From assembly GCA_022615275.1 (NCBI GenBank), contig JAKEHA010000112.1, positions 1 to 18,505 of the forward strand: DNA of 18,505 nucleotides. The letters are read 5' to 3'. A model generated the notes under the pieces. That model was not told where the DNA came from. It saw nothing but the letters and a program-made list of their open reading frames with translations, and did no database searches. This document shows positions 7,011 through 14,201 of the stretch, piece after piece. Position 1 is the stretch's first letter. The number at the start of each line of letters is the position of its first letter. The position numbers were made by a program, and so were the translations under genes. The stretch comes from Candidatus Latescibacterota bacterium. GTDB taxonomy: Bacteria; Krumholzibacteriota; Krumholzibacteriia; WVZY01; JAKEHA01.

Positions 7011-7119
7011 TCTTCCCTTTGGAAAGGTACTCTGCACAAAGAGTCAACTGGGCAGGGTCCGGAGCAGCGAGCGAGTGGAAGGCGCGGGTTGTGAGTGCTT
7101 CGGGCGAGGCACGTCACGT

Positions 7120-7148
7120 ACTATATCACGAGGGTGGTCTTTCGGGAA
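7120..7148 (-). promoter_or_regulatory. Candidate promoter of the endonuclease gene
   Basis: Read on the minus strand, TATAGT (7120-7125) matches 5/6 of the -10 consensus. It lies 17 bp from a weak -35-like TTCCCG (7143-7148). Transcription would start about 100 bases before the ATG at 7010, giving the endonuclease a separately controlled mRNA with a long leader. Confidence 0.4.
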
Positions 7149-7179
7149 GGTGGCGAATTGCAATATGGTTGGTAAACCG

Positions 7180-7209
7180 TTGCTATTCCGTCGCCTTCCT
7201 CCCTATAAT
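7180..7209 (+). promoter_or_regulatory. Promoter of rnpB
   Basis: TTGCTA (7180-7185, 4/6 match) and a perfect TATAAT (7204-7209) are separated by 18 bp. The -10 box ends 6 bases before the predicted 5' end of RNase P RNA, which fits initiation at about 7216. Confidence 0.8.
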
Positions 7210-7215
7210 GCCCTC

Positions 7216-7589
7216 GGAACCGAGCGGGCGAGACGGTCGCGGGCGGTCATTGACCGTACCGAGGAAAGTCCGAGCACCGCGGAGCAGGATGCTGGGTAAC
7301 GCCCAGCGGAAGCGATTCCAGGGACAGTGCCACAGAAAACATACCGCCCAAGCCCGGGGCAACCCGGGACGGCAAGGGTGAAAAGGTGAGGTAAGAGCTC
7401 ACCGGGCCGTCGGCGACGACGGCTGTCACGGTAAACCCCATCCGGTGCAAGACCAAATAGGAGAGCAGAGGCGCTCCGCCTCGTTACGACTCTCGGGTTG
7501 GTTGCTCGAGGTGCCCGGCAACGGGCATCCCAGATAAATGATCGTCCTCCTTCGGGGGAACAGAACTCGGCTTACGTCCCGCTCGGTCC
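7216..7589 (+). ncRNA. rnpB: RNase P RNA (bacterial type A-like)
   Basis: This is the catalytic RNA of RNase P, which removes 5' leaders from pre-tRNAs. The conserved core is easily read: GAGGAAAGTCCGAGC from 7261, ACAGAAAACATACCGCC from 7332, GGTAAGAGCTCACCG at about 7390-7404, then CCCCATCCGGTGCAAGACC (the L15-type GGU that binds tRNA CCA), AGATAAATGATCG from 7532, and ACAGAACTCGGCTTAC ending the P4 strand. Terminal helix P1 pairs 7216-7228 with 7578-7589, with one bulged A, which fixes both ends to within a few bases. A TATAAT promoter lies directly upstream. No T-rich terminator follows, and the recJ -10 box starts 6 bases after the 3' end. Open frames that cross this interval are not genes. 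Confidence 0.96.
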
Positions 7590-7600
7590 CATTCTACAAT
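7572..7600 (+). promoter_or_regulatory. Candidate recJ promoter overlapping the rnpB 3' end
   Basis: TACAAT (7595-7600, 5/6 of the -10 consensus) ends 6 bases before the recJ ATG, predicting a leaderless message. The -35 position at 17 bp (TTACGT, 7572-7577) is weak and falls inside the conserved 3' strand of RNase P RNA. Confidence 0.5.
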
Positions 7601-7606
7601 CGACGC

Positions 7607-9361
7607 ATGAACAAGTACCGCTGGGTGGTGAAGGAGGGAGGCGACGACGCGGCCGCGCGCGAGCTCGCACGCGCTCTCGACCTCCCGCCCGCGGCGGCGC
7701 GCCTGTTTGCGTCGCGTGCGTTCACCGATCCCGACGCGGTGCGCGCGTTCCTCGATCCCTCGCGCGTCGACACCCACGATCCCTTCCTCTTCGAGCGCAT
7801 GCGCGACGCGGTGGCGCTGGTCGAAGCCGCCCTGCGCGATCGCACGCCCATCCTCGTCCACGGCGACTACGACGTCGACGGCATCTCGGGCGCGGCTTTG
7901 TTGTACCGCTTCCTCAATCGCGGCGATTCGCAAATCCGCCGCTTCGTGCCGGACCGCCGCAAGGACGGCTACGGCATATCGGAGCGGGCCATCGAATGGG
8001 CGCTGGAGCAGAGAGTCGGTCTGTTCATCGCGGTCGACTGCGGCACCTCGGACGCGCCGCGGCTTCGTCAATTGGAGAGCGCCGGCATCCCCGTCATCGT
8101 GTGCGACCACCATTTGCTTCCCGTAGACGGCGACGTCGCGGGCGTGTTGTTGAACCCGATGCGCCCCGGCGAGCGCTATCCGTTCGTGTCGTTGTGCGGG
8201 ACCGGAGTCGCCTTCAAGTTGGTGCAGGCGCTGGAGGCGAGTGGGGTTCGCGGCGCCGAGAGCACGGCGTCGCTGGTCGACTTGGTGGCTCTCGCGACGG
8301 TCGCCGACGTGGCACCGCTCGTCGGCGAGAATCGCTATCTCACGCGCACGGGATTGGCGCGCATGAACTCCGCACCGCGCGCGGGTATCGAAGCGCTGCG
8401 TAATTTCTCCAGACTGTCCGCAGGCTCGATCAACACGCGGCACCTGTCGTTCGCATTCGCGCCGCGCTTGAACGCACCCGGGCGCGTGTCGCGGCCCAAA
8501 CCCGCGCTCGAGATCCTGTGCGTCGACGCCAAGGACCGCGCCTTCCAACTGGCCGGCATCTTGGAAGCCGAAAACGAGCGCCGCCGCGAGCTGACGCAGC
8601 GTGTCCAGGACGAAGCCACCGCGGCCATCACCGATATGCACGACCGCGACACGCGCGGCGGCTTCGTGCTGGCCAACGAGGCGTGGGACGAAGGAGTGCT
8701 CGGGATCGCGGCCGCGCGCCTGGCCGAGCAATTCGGACGTCCGGCCATCCTGATGGGGTCGAGCGGCGGTTTGCTCAAGGGCTCGGGTCGCAGTATCCCC
8801 GGCGTCGACTTGAAGGCCCAGCTCGATCACTTTCGCGACCACTTCATTCGCTACGGCGGACACGCCCAGGCCGTCGGCCTCACCATGGAGCCCACGCGCT
8901 TGTCGTACTTCGCCGACGGCTTCGGGCAGCGCCTGCGCGGGATCGTCCAACCCGAACGCGGGCTTCCTCTCTCGATCGATGCCTCGCTCACGATTCCCGA
9001 GTGCGACCTCGAGTTGCTGGATTTCCTCGCCCGCTGCGAGCCCTTCGGCGCGGGAAACGAGGAGCCCGTATGGCTCGTTCGCGATGTCCAGGTCGCGCGC
9101 GAGACCTGCCTGGTCGGCGACGGGCACCTGAAGCTCTTCGTCTACGATGCGTCCGGCGCGCGCGCGTCGGCAATCGCGTTCGGTTGGGACCGGCCGCAAT
9201 CGCCCGAGGACTTGCACGGTCGCGCCCTCGACCTCGCGGTGCGCGTGCGCAAGAACGTGTACCTGGGCTCGGTGTACCCGGAGCTTCGCCTGGTCGATTT
9301 GATGGACGCCGGGTCGGAGCACGCGCGCGCGGGCAGCACGAGCGCTCGCGCGCAGGAGTGA
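7607..9361 (+). CDS. recJ: Single-stranded-DNA-specific exonuclease RecJ
   Basis: RecJ is a 5'-3' ssDNA exonuclease acting in recombinational repair (RecF pathway), mismatch repair and base-excision repair. The 584-residue length fits the family. The DHH-phosphoesterase motifs are present in order: GDYDVDG at 86-92, D144 in AVDCG, the DHH triad at 167-169, CGTG at 197-200 and the ATVADVAPL segment near 230-238. The DHHA1 domain follows, with its GSGRS loop and YGGHAQAVG box, and then the C-terminal OB-fold domain. The ATG at 7607 is chosen because the only earlier in-frame start (7538) lies within rnpB. There is no SD; a -10-like TACAAT sits 6 bases upstream, suggesting leaderless expression. 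One base separates it from dtd, so it heads a repair and quality-control operon. Confidence 0.95.
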   Translation: MNKYRWVVKEGGDDAAARELARALDLPPAAARLFASRAFTDPDAVRAFLDPSRVDTHDPFLFERMRDAVALVEAALRDRTPILVHGDYDVDGISGAALLYRFLNRGDSQIRRFVPDRRKDGYGISERAIEWALEQRVGLFIAVDCGTSDAPRLRQLESAGIPVIVCDHHLLPVDGDVAGVLLNPMRPGERYPFVSLCGTGVAFKLVQALEASGVRGAESTASLVDLVALATVADVAPLVGENRYLTRTGLARMNSAPRAGIEALRNFSRLSAGSINTRHLSFAFAPRLNAPGRVSRPKPALEILCVDAKDRAFQLAGILEAENERRRELTQRVQDEATAAITDMHDRDTRGGFVLANEAWDEGVLGIAAARLAEQFGRPAILMGSSGGLLKGSGRSIPGVDLKAQLDHFRDHFIRYGGHAQAVGLTMEPTRLSYFADGFGQRLRGIVQPERGLPLSIDASLTIPECDLELLDFLARCEPFGAGNEEPVWLVRDVQVARETCLVGDGHLKLFVYDASGARASAIAFGWDRPQSPEDLHGRALDLAVRVRKNVYLGSVYPELRLVDLMDAGSEHARAGSTSARAQE

Positions 9362-9362
9362 C

Positions 9363-9812
9363 GTGCGCGCGGTCGTGCAACGCGTGGCCGAAGCAAGTGT
9401 GCGCGTCGACGGCCGCGAGGTCGCCCGCATCGGACGCGGATTCCTGGTGCTCGCCGGGTTCTCGCGCGCTGATACGCCCGCGACGATCGCGTGGACCGCG
9501 CGGAAAGTCGCCTCGCTGCGTGTTTTCGAAGACCAGTCAGGGCGTATGGCACTCTCCCTGGAAGCGGTCGACGGCCACGTATTGATCGTGTCGCAGTTCA
9601 CCCTCTACGGCGACGTCGGCAAGGGTGCGCGCCCCAGCTTCGACGACAGCGCGCCCCCGGACGCGGCCCGTGCTCTCTACGACGACTTCGTAGCCGCGCT
9701 GCGCGCGGCGCTTCCCGAACGCGTGCACACCGGCGAGTTCCAGGCCGCCATGCAAGTTTCGCTCGTGAACGATGGACCCGTGACCATCCTCGTGGAGAAG
9801 GAGGCGCCATGA
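9363..9812 (+). CDS. dtd: D-aminoacyl-tRNA deacylase
   Basis: This homodimeric editing enzyme hydrolyses D-aminoacyl-tRNA (and glycyl-tRNA-Ala) to protect translation. The 149 residues match the usual length of about 145-150. Family signatures are the MRAVVQRVAEASV start, the catalytic SQFTLYGD motif, the KGARPSF loop, and VSLVNDGPVT, which contains the Gly-cisPro D-specificity motif. The GEFGA element usual in the family reads GEFQA here, a small deviation. The GTG start has AGGAG at 9354-9358, a good SD, and lies one base after the recJ stop. The stop overlaps the maf ATG (ATGA). Confidence 0.95.
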   Translation: MRAVVQRVAEASVRVDGREVARIGRGFLVLAGFSRADTPATIAWTARKVASLRVFEDQSGRMALSLEAVDGHVLIVSQFTLYGDVGKGARPSFDDSAPPDAARALYDDFVAALRAALPERVHTGEFQAAMQVSLVNDGPVTILVEKEAP

Positions 9813-10399
9813 ATCCGTTCCTCCCGCCCGGACAGCAGAAGGACCTCGTGCTCGCGTCGCGCTCGCCGCGCCGGATCGAGATCATGCGCGGACTGGGCTT
9901 CGAGTTCGAGGTCGAACCCGCCCCCGAGCACCTCGAAGACGGCCTCGACCACGACGACCCCTTCGCCATCCCGCAACTGTTGGCGGCGCGCAAGTGCGTG
10001 CACGTGAGCGAGCGGCGTCCGAAGGCGCTCGTGATCGCGGCCGACACCGTCGTCATCGTCGACGACCGTATCCTCAACAAGCCCGCCAACGACGCGGAGG
10101 CGAGGGGCTTTTTGCGCTCGCTCGCGGGGCGCACACACGTGGTGGTGACGGGGCTCGCGATCGTCGGGCACGAGCGCGGTGTGCACATCGAAAAGAGTGC
10201 GCGCACGTTCGTGACGTTTCGCGAACTCTCCGACGACGAGATCGCGCGCTACGTCGCCACCGGCGAGGGGCGCGACAAGGCGGGGTCGTACGCGGCTCAG
10301 GGCGTGGGGGCCGGGCTCATTCGCACCATCGACGGGTGCTTTTTCAACGTCGTCGGACTGCCGGTTTCTCTTCTCATCGACATGCTGCGCGAGGTCTAG
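9809..10399 (+). CDS. maf: Maf-type nucleoside triphosphate pyrophosphatase
   Basis: Maf proteins hydrolyse non-canonical or canonical pyrimidine NTPs (dTTP/UTP or m7GTP subfamilies) to monophosphates and have been linked to septum and house-cleaning functions. The 196 residues carry the standard motifs: the phosphate loop SRSPRR at about 18-23, the ADTVV acidic motif, KPANDAEA, the KAGSYAAQG motif that includes the general-base region, and the terminal FNVVGLPV. KAGSYAAQG with G-F-N-V-V-G-L-P is the layout of the dTTPase/UTPase (YhdE-like) subfamily; the exact substrate is inferred. AAGGAGG at 9798-9804 is a strong SD. The ATG overlaps the dtd stop by four bases. Confidence 0.93.
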   Translation: MNPFLPPGQQKDLVLASRSPRRIEIMRGLGFEFEVEPAPEHLEDGLDHDDPFAIPQLLAARKCVHVSERRPKALVIAADTVVIVDDRILNKPANDAEARGFLRSLAGRTHVVVTGLAIVGHERGVHIEKSARTFVTFRELSDDEIARYVATGEGRDKAGSYAAQGVGAGLIRTIDGCFFNVVGLPVSLLIDMLREV

Positions 10400-10402
10400 T
10401 CG

Positions 10403-11433
<1,031 letters not shown>

Positions 11434-11437
<4 letters not shown>

Positions 11438-12210
11438 TCGAGCTCGTCGTCATCTGCATCGCATCGCTCGCGGCCTCGGCGCTGACCGTGTTCTCGGGCT
11501 TCGGCCTGGGGACGTTGCTCTTGCCGGTGTTCGCGATCTTCTTTCCCACGCCGATCGCGGTTGCGATCACGGCCATCGTCCATTTCGGCAACAATCTGGT
11601 GAAGCTCGCGCTCTTCGGACGGCTCGCCGACCGCACGGTGGTGCGACGCTTCGGGCTCCCCGCGCTCCTCGCGAGTTTTCTGGGCGCGCGGCTGCTCATG
11701 ACGCTCGCGGGCGACGACCCGCTCGCGAGGTATTCGCTTTTCGGGACAACGTACGAGGTGACCCCGATCGGCCTGGTGATCGGATTGCTGATCGCGACGT
11801 TCGCTGCGTGGGAGGCCGTCCCCAGGCTGGCGCGTGTCGGCTTCGACCCGAAATACCTCGCGGTGGGTGGGGCGTTGAGCGGATTCTTCGGCGGGTTGTC
11901 CGGCCACCAGGGCGCGCTGCGGAGCGCGTTCCTGGTGCGCAGCGGTCTGTCGAAAGAAGCGTTCATCGGCACCGGCGTGGTGATCGCGTGCCTGGTCGAC
12001 GCGGCCCGTCTGCTACTGTACGGGCGCGAGATGGACCTCGCCACCGTGCGCGATCGCTGGCGTCTGATCGCGGCCGCCATCGCGTTCGCCGCGGCCGGTG
12101 CGGTTCTCGCCGCGCGCGTGCTCCCGCGGGTATCGATGCGCGCGATCCGCCGGCTGGTGACCGTCATGTTGTTCGCGATTGCGGCGGCGCTCGCCGCGGG
12201 AATAGTCTAA
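11434..12210 (+). CDS. TauE/SafE (TSUP) family membrane permease
   Basis: This 258-residue polytopic protein has about seven or eight hydrophobic segments (roughly 1-24, 26-46, 62-80, 106-130, 142-160, 180-198, 212-232 and 238-258). The family signatures are the N-terminal GFGLGTLLLPVFAIFFP loop and the mid-protein repeat GALSGFFGGLSGHQGALRSAFLV, the inverted-repeat hallmark of TSUP transporters. Members export or import sulfite, sulfoacetate or other organosulfur anions, and many are uncharacterised. The ATG overlaps the mtnA stop (ATGA) without its own SD, so it is translationally coupled to a sulfur-salvage enzyme. This makes a sulfur compound a reasonable substrate guess, but the exact solute cannot be read from sequence. 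The same frame stays open far upstream, but that part is antisense-like filler inside maf and mtnA. Confidence 0.88.
12203..12208 (+). promoter_or_regulatory. Candidate -10 element for the DUF2203 gene
   Basis: TAGTCT ends 8 bases before the ATG at 12217 and lies within the last codons of the permease gene. TTGCGG (12179-12184) at 18-bp spacing is a partial -35. No SD is present, so a leaderless transcript or simple read-through are the two options. Confidence 0.35.
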
Positions 12211-12216
12211 CCTGCC

Positions 12217-12701
12217 ATGGCCCACAAGTCGTTCACCGTCGACGAAGCCAACGCGCTCGTGCCCGCGTTGACGCAGACCTTTCGTCAGATTGATGCGCAC
12301 AAGTATCAGATCCGCGAAGCCGGCAAGAAGATCGAAGTGCTCGAGCTGTTGTGGGGCGACGCGCTGCGCGACCCCGCGCACACCGACCACGCCGAGTTCA
12401 TGACGCACCGCGAGACCGTCGACCGCTGCCTGCGCGGGATCCAGCGCGCGGTTCAAGACGGCGTGGTTGCCCTTGGCCTGCGGCTCCCAATGGGCGGCAT
12501 CGAAGACGGCCTGGTCGATTTCCCGACCACTACGAAGGACGCTGGGTCTACCTGTGCTGGCACGTGGGCGAGCGCGAGCTCAAGCACTGGCACGAGATCG
12601 ACACCGGCTACCCGGGGCGCCAGCCCATCACGGCCGCGCAGCGCGAGGAGATGGGTCGCGACGACCCGTCCACGATCGACGACTCCGAGTTGGACTTCTA
12701 G
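12217..12701 (+). CDS. DUF2203 family protein, split by a -1 frameshift
   Basis: Two overlapping frames together encode one DUF2203-like protein of about 161 residues. The first frame (12217-12525) gives an N-terminal helical part starting MAHKSFTVDEANALVPAL and running to GIEDGLVDFP. The family continuation (DHYEGRWVYLCW, ELKHWHEIDTGYPGRQPI, ending in DSELDF) is in the -1 frame from 12525 to the stop at 12699-12701. The switch coincides exactly with T TTC CCG (12519-12525), a perfect XXXYYYZ slippery heptamer. Slipping back one base yields VDFPDHYEGRW with no residue lost. The alternatives are a one-base deletion in the CCC run, either a sequencing or assembly error or a real mutation. Without the shift, frame 1 runs on to 12834 in unrelated sequence. 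DUF2203 proteins have no established function. Confidence 0.75.
12519..12525 (+). other. Slippery heptamer TTTCCCG at the frame switch
   Basis: In the zero frame it reads T TTC CCG; after a -1 slip it reads TTT CCC G. The switch restores the conserved second half of the DUF2203 protein. No convincing downstream stimulatory hairpin was found by eye, which weakens the programmed-frameshift reading. Confidence 0.4.
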
Positions 12702-12854
12702 ACCGGCCCCTTCCGGCACAAAACCCGCAACGTGCACCGCAGATCACGACCAAGGACCCGCTGCGCTCGAACGCCTGGGGCGGCGACACGACTTGCCGGC
12801 CACGACGCGTTCCTATGAATCGACAATGGGTTAGTGGGGTCTCTTGACGTGTCA

Positions 12855-12870
12855 CTCAAAGCCCTTTGAG
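12855..12870. promoter_or_regulatory. Perfect palindrome CTCAAAG-CC-CTTTGAG before the membrane-anchored gene
   Basis: This is a 16-bp inverted repeat with 7-bp arms. A TTGACG box lies just upstream at 12844-12849. The right arm overlaps the SD GAGGTG (12868-12873) of the next gene. It could be a repressor operator, or in RNA a hairpin (CUCAAA paired with UUUGAG, loop GCCC) that hides the SD. Confidence 0.45.
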
Positions 12871-12878
12871 GTGCCAAG

Positions 12879-13388
12879 ATGTTGCAGACCCTCGCTCGCA
12901 AAGTGCTCGGTGCAATCGCCGGTGTCTTCATCTGCATCGCCATCTGGACCATCCAGGACAAACTGACCGGCGGCGGTAACGACGTCGTCGACGCCATCCC
13001 CCAGGAGGTCTGGGGCGGGGGCGGCGGAACCGTGACCCTCGAGGTCGAGGCCAGCGAACCCGCGTACGTCTCCGCGTCGTTCGAGACCAACATGCCGATC
13101 GACGACGACAGCCACGACTACCTCGAAACCTGGCAGAAGATACCGGCCGGCAAACACACCTTCGAGATCGACGTGCCCCAGGACGTGTCGGGTTCGGTGT
13201 GGGTTCGCGTCGACGAGCCCGGTGTCGGCGCCAAGGTGAAACTGGTCCTGCGCGCCAACGGCGAGCTGGTCGGCCAGGACGCCATGACGCTGGAGAAGCC
13301 GCTCGAGGAGGGCTACGGATTCGCGGCCGGACTCGAAGTGGAAGACTACGCCAAGGGCAAGCTGTACGAGGAAGGTTTCCTCGACTGA
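12879..13388 (+). CDS. Hypothetical membrane-anchored extracytoplasmic protein
   Basis: I do not recognise this 169-residue protein. Residues about 8-25 form one hydrophobic segment (LGAIAGVFICIAIWTI) after a short basic N-terminus (ARK). This gives a single N-terminal anchor with the rest outside the cytoplasm, or an uncleaved signal. Residues 45-51 are a glycine run. After it the sequence is acidic and predicted to be beta-rich: TVTLEVEASEPAYVSASFET, then a KIPAGKHTFEIDVPQDVSGSVWVRVDE block, like an immunoglobulin-like or C2-like sandwich. There are no cysteines in the outer part and no catalytic motif. The ATG has a perfect GAGGTG SD at 6-bp spacing, and a palindrome overlaps that SD. It stands alone, with 177 bases before it and 46 after it. 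The 177-base gap (12702-12878) holds only the palindrome and a TTGACG box. Confidence 0.8.
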   Translation: MLQTLARKVLGAIAGVFICIAIWTIQDKLTGGGNDVVDAIPQEVWGGGGGTVTLEVEASEPAYVSASFETNMPIDDDSHDYLETWQKIPAGKHTFEIDVPQDVSGSVWVRVDEPGVGAKVKLVLRANGELVGQDAMTLEKPLEEGYGFAAGLEVEDYAKGKLYEEGFLD

Positions 13389-13398
13389 TCGCGCGCGG

Positions 13399-13427
13399 TA
13401 GCCACCGCGCCTCGCATGCGCTACCAT
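13399..13427 (+). promoter_or_regulatory. Candidate promoter of the first SDR gene
   Basis: TAGCCA (13399-13404, 4/6 to the -35 consensus) and TACCAT (13422-13427) are separated by 17 bp. The -10 box ends 7 bases before the ATG at 13435, and no SD is present. The -35 box overlaps a GC hairpin (13393-13410) that may also slow transcription from upstream. Confidence 0.45.
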
Positions 13428-13434
13428 CGTGCGC

Positions 13435-14190
13435 ATGCAGGTCGATCTATCCGGTCAGCGGGCGCTGGTGACGGGTGCCAGCCGCGGCATCGGACGCACC
13501 ATCGCCGAGGCCTTGATGGACTCGGGCGCGCGCGTCGTTGCCCATTATCATCGCGAGCGCGCGGGCGCGGAAGCGCTGGTGCGCGGCCGCGATGGATCCG
13601 TGGCGCTGGCCGCGGACCTCGCCGACGGTCGCGCAGCGGCCGGACTCTTCGCGCGCGCGCTCGACGCCCTCGGCGGCCTCGACCTCGTCGTCAACAATGC
13701 GGGCGTGGCACTCGAGTCCCCGCTCGATTCACCCACCGACGACTGGCTGCGCGCGTGGGACACCACGATGGCGGTGAACCTAACCGCTTCCGGCGTCCTC
13801 GCGCGCGAGGCCGTGCGCCACTTTGCCGCCCACGGCGGCGGGCGCATCGTGTTCATCGCCTCGCGCGCCGCCTTTCGCGGCGATACCACCGAATACCTCG
13901 CGTACGCCGCCTCGAAGGGCGGGATGGTCGCCCTGGCGCGCTCGATCGCGCGCGGGTGCGGCAAGCAGGGGGTCAAGTCGTTCGTGTTGGCACCCGGCTT
14001 CACGCGCACCGAAATGGCCGATGACTTCATCGCGCGCTACGGGGAAGCCTACGCGATGAAGGACGTGGCCCTGGATCGCATGACCGAGCCGCGCGACATC
14101 GCCCCCCTGGTGGTGTTTCTCGCGAGCGGCCTCGCGGACCATTGCACGGGGACGTCGATCGACGTCAACGCGGCCAGCTACGTGCGCTAG
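13435..14190 (+). CDS. Short-chain dehydrogenase/reductase, FabG-like
   Basis: This cytosolic NAD(P)-dependent oxidoreductase of the classical SDR type has 251 residues. The Rossmann glycine motif TGASRGIG is at 13-20, NNAG at 87-90 and the catalytic Ser at S143 (IASR). Y157-x3-K161 is in YAASKGG, and PGFTRTEM follows at 187-194. The layout fits 3-oxoacyl-ACP reductase-like enzymes, but substrate cannot be read; FabG proper is normally next to other fatty-acid genes, which are absent here. I chose the ATG at 13435 over an in-frame GTG at 13429 because a TACCAT -10-like box ends 7 bases before the ATG. The gene is followed after 11 bases by the alpha/beta hydrolase gene, probably in the same transcript. 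Confidence 0.88.
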   Translation: MQVDLSGQRALVTGASRGIGRTIAEALMDSGARVVAHYHRERAGAEALVRGRDGSVALAADLADGRAAAGLFARALDALGGLDLVVNNAGVALESPLDSPTDDWLRAWDTTMAVNLTASGVLAREAVRHFAAHGGGRIVFIASRAAFRGDTTEYLAYAASKGGMVALARSIARGCGKQGVKSFVLAPGFTRTEMADDFIARYGEAYAMKDVALDRMTEPRDIAPLVVFLASGLADHCTGTSIDVNAASYVR

Positions 14191-14201
14191 CGGTATCGAC
14201 C

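Noticed and set aside
7247..7456. Short open frames on both strands across rnpB
   Set aside because: The interval is a structural RNA with all core motifs of RNase P RNA. These frames have no SD or family support.
7538..7606. Earlier recJ start at 7538
   Set aside because: It lies inside the conserved 3' part of RNase P RNA, and the 23 extra residues do not look like RecJ.
7484..9601. A 705-codon minus-strand open frame opposite recJ and dtd
   Set aside because: The composition is Arg/Ala/His-rich without motifs, and it crosses two well-supported plus-strand genes and part of rnpB. Long antisense frames are expected at this GC content.
12526..12834. Continuation of the DUF2203 zero frame to 12834
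   Set aside because: After 12525 this frame gives Ser/Thr/Arg-rich sequence unlike the family, while the -1 frame restores the conserved C-terminus.
12844..12849. TTGACG as a full promoter for the membrane-anchored gene
   Set aside because: The box at the right -10 distance is TGAGGT, a poor match. Only the palindrome and SD are supported.
13393..13410. GC hairpin (GCGCGGT-AGCC-ACCGCGC) after the membrane-anchored gene
   Set aside because: The stem is perfect, but there is no T tract and the sequence overlaps the next promoter. It could be a weak terminator, but GC-rich 7-bp stems are common here, so it is not listed as a feature.
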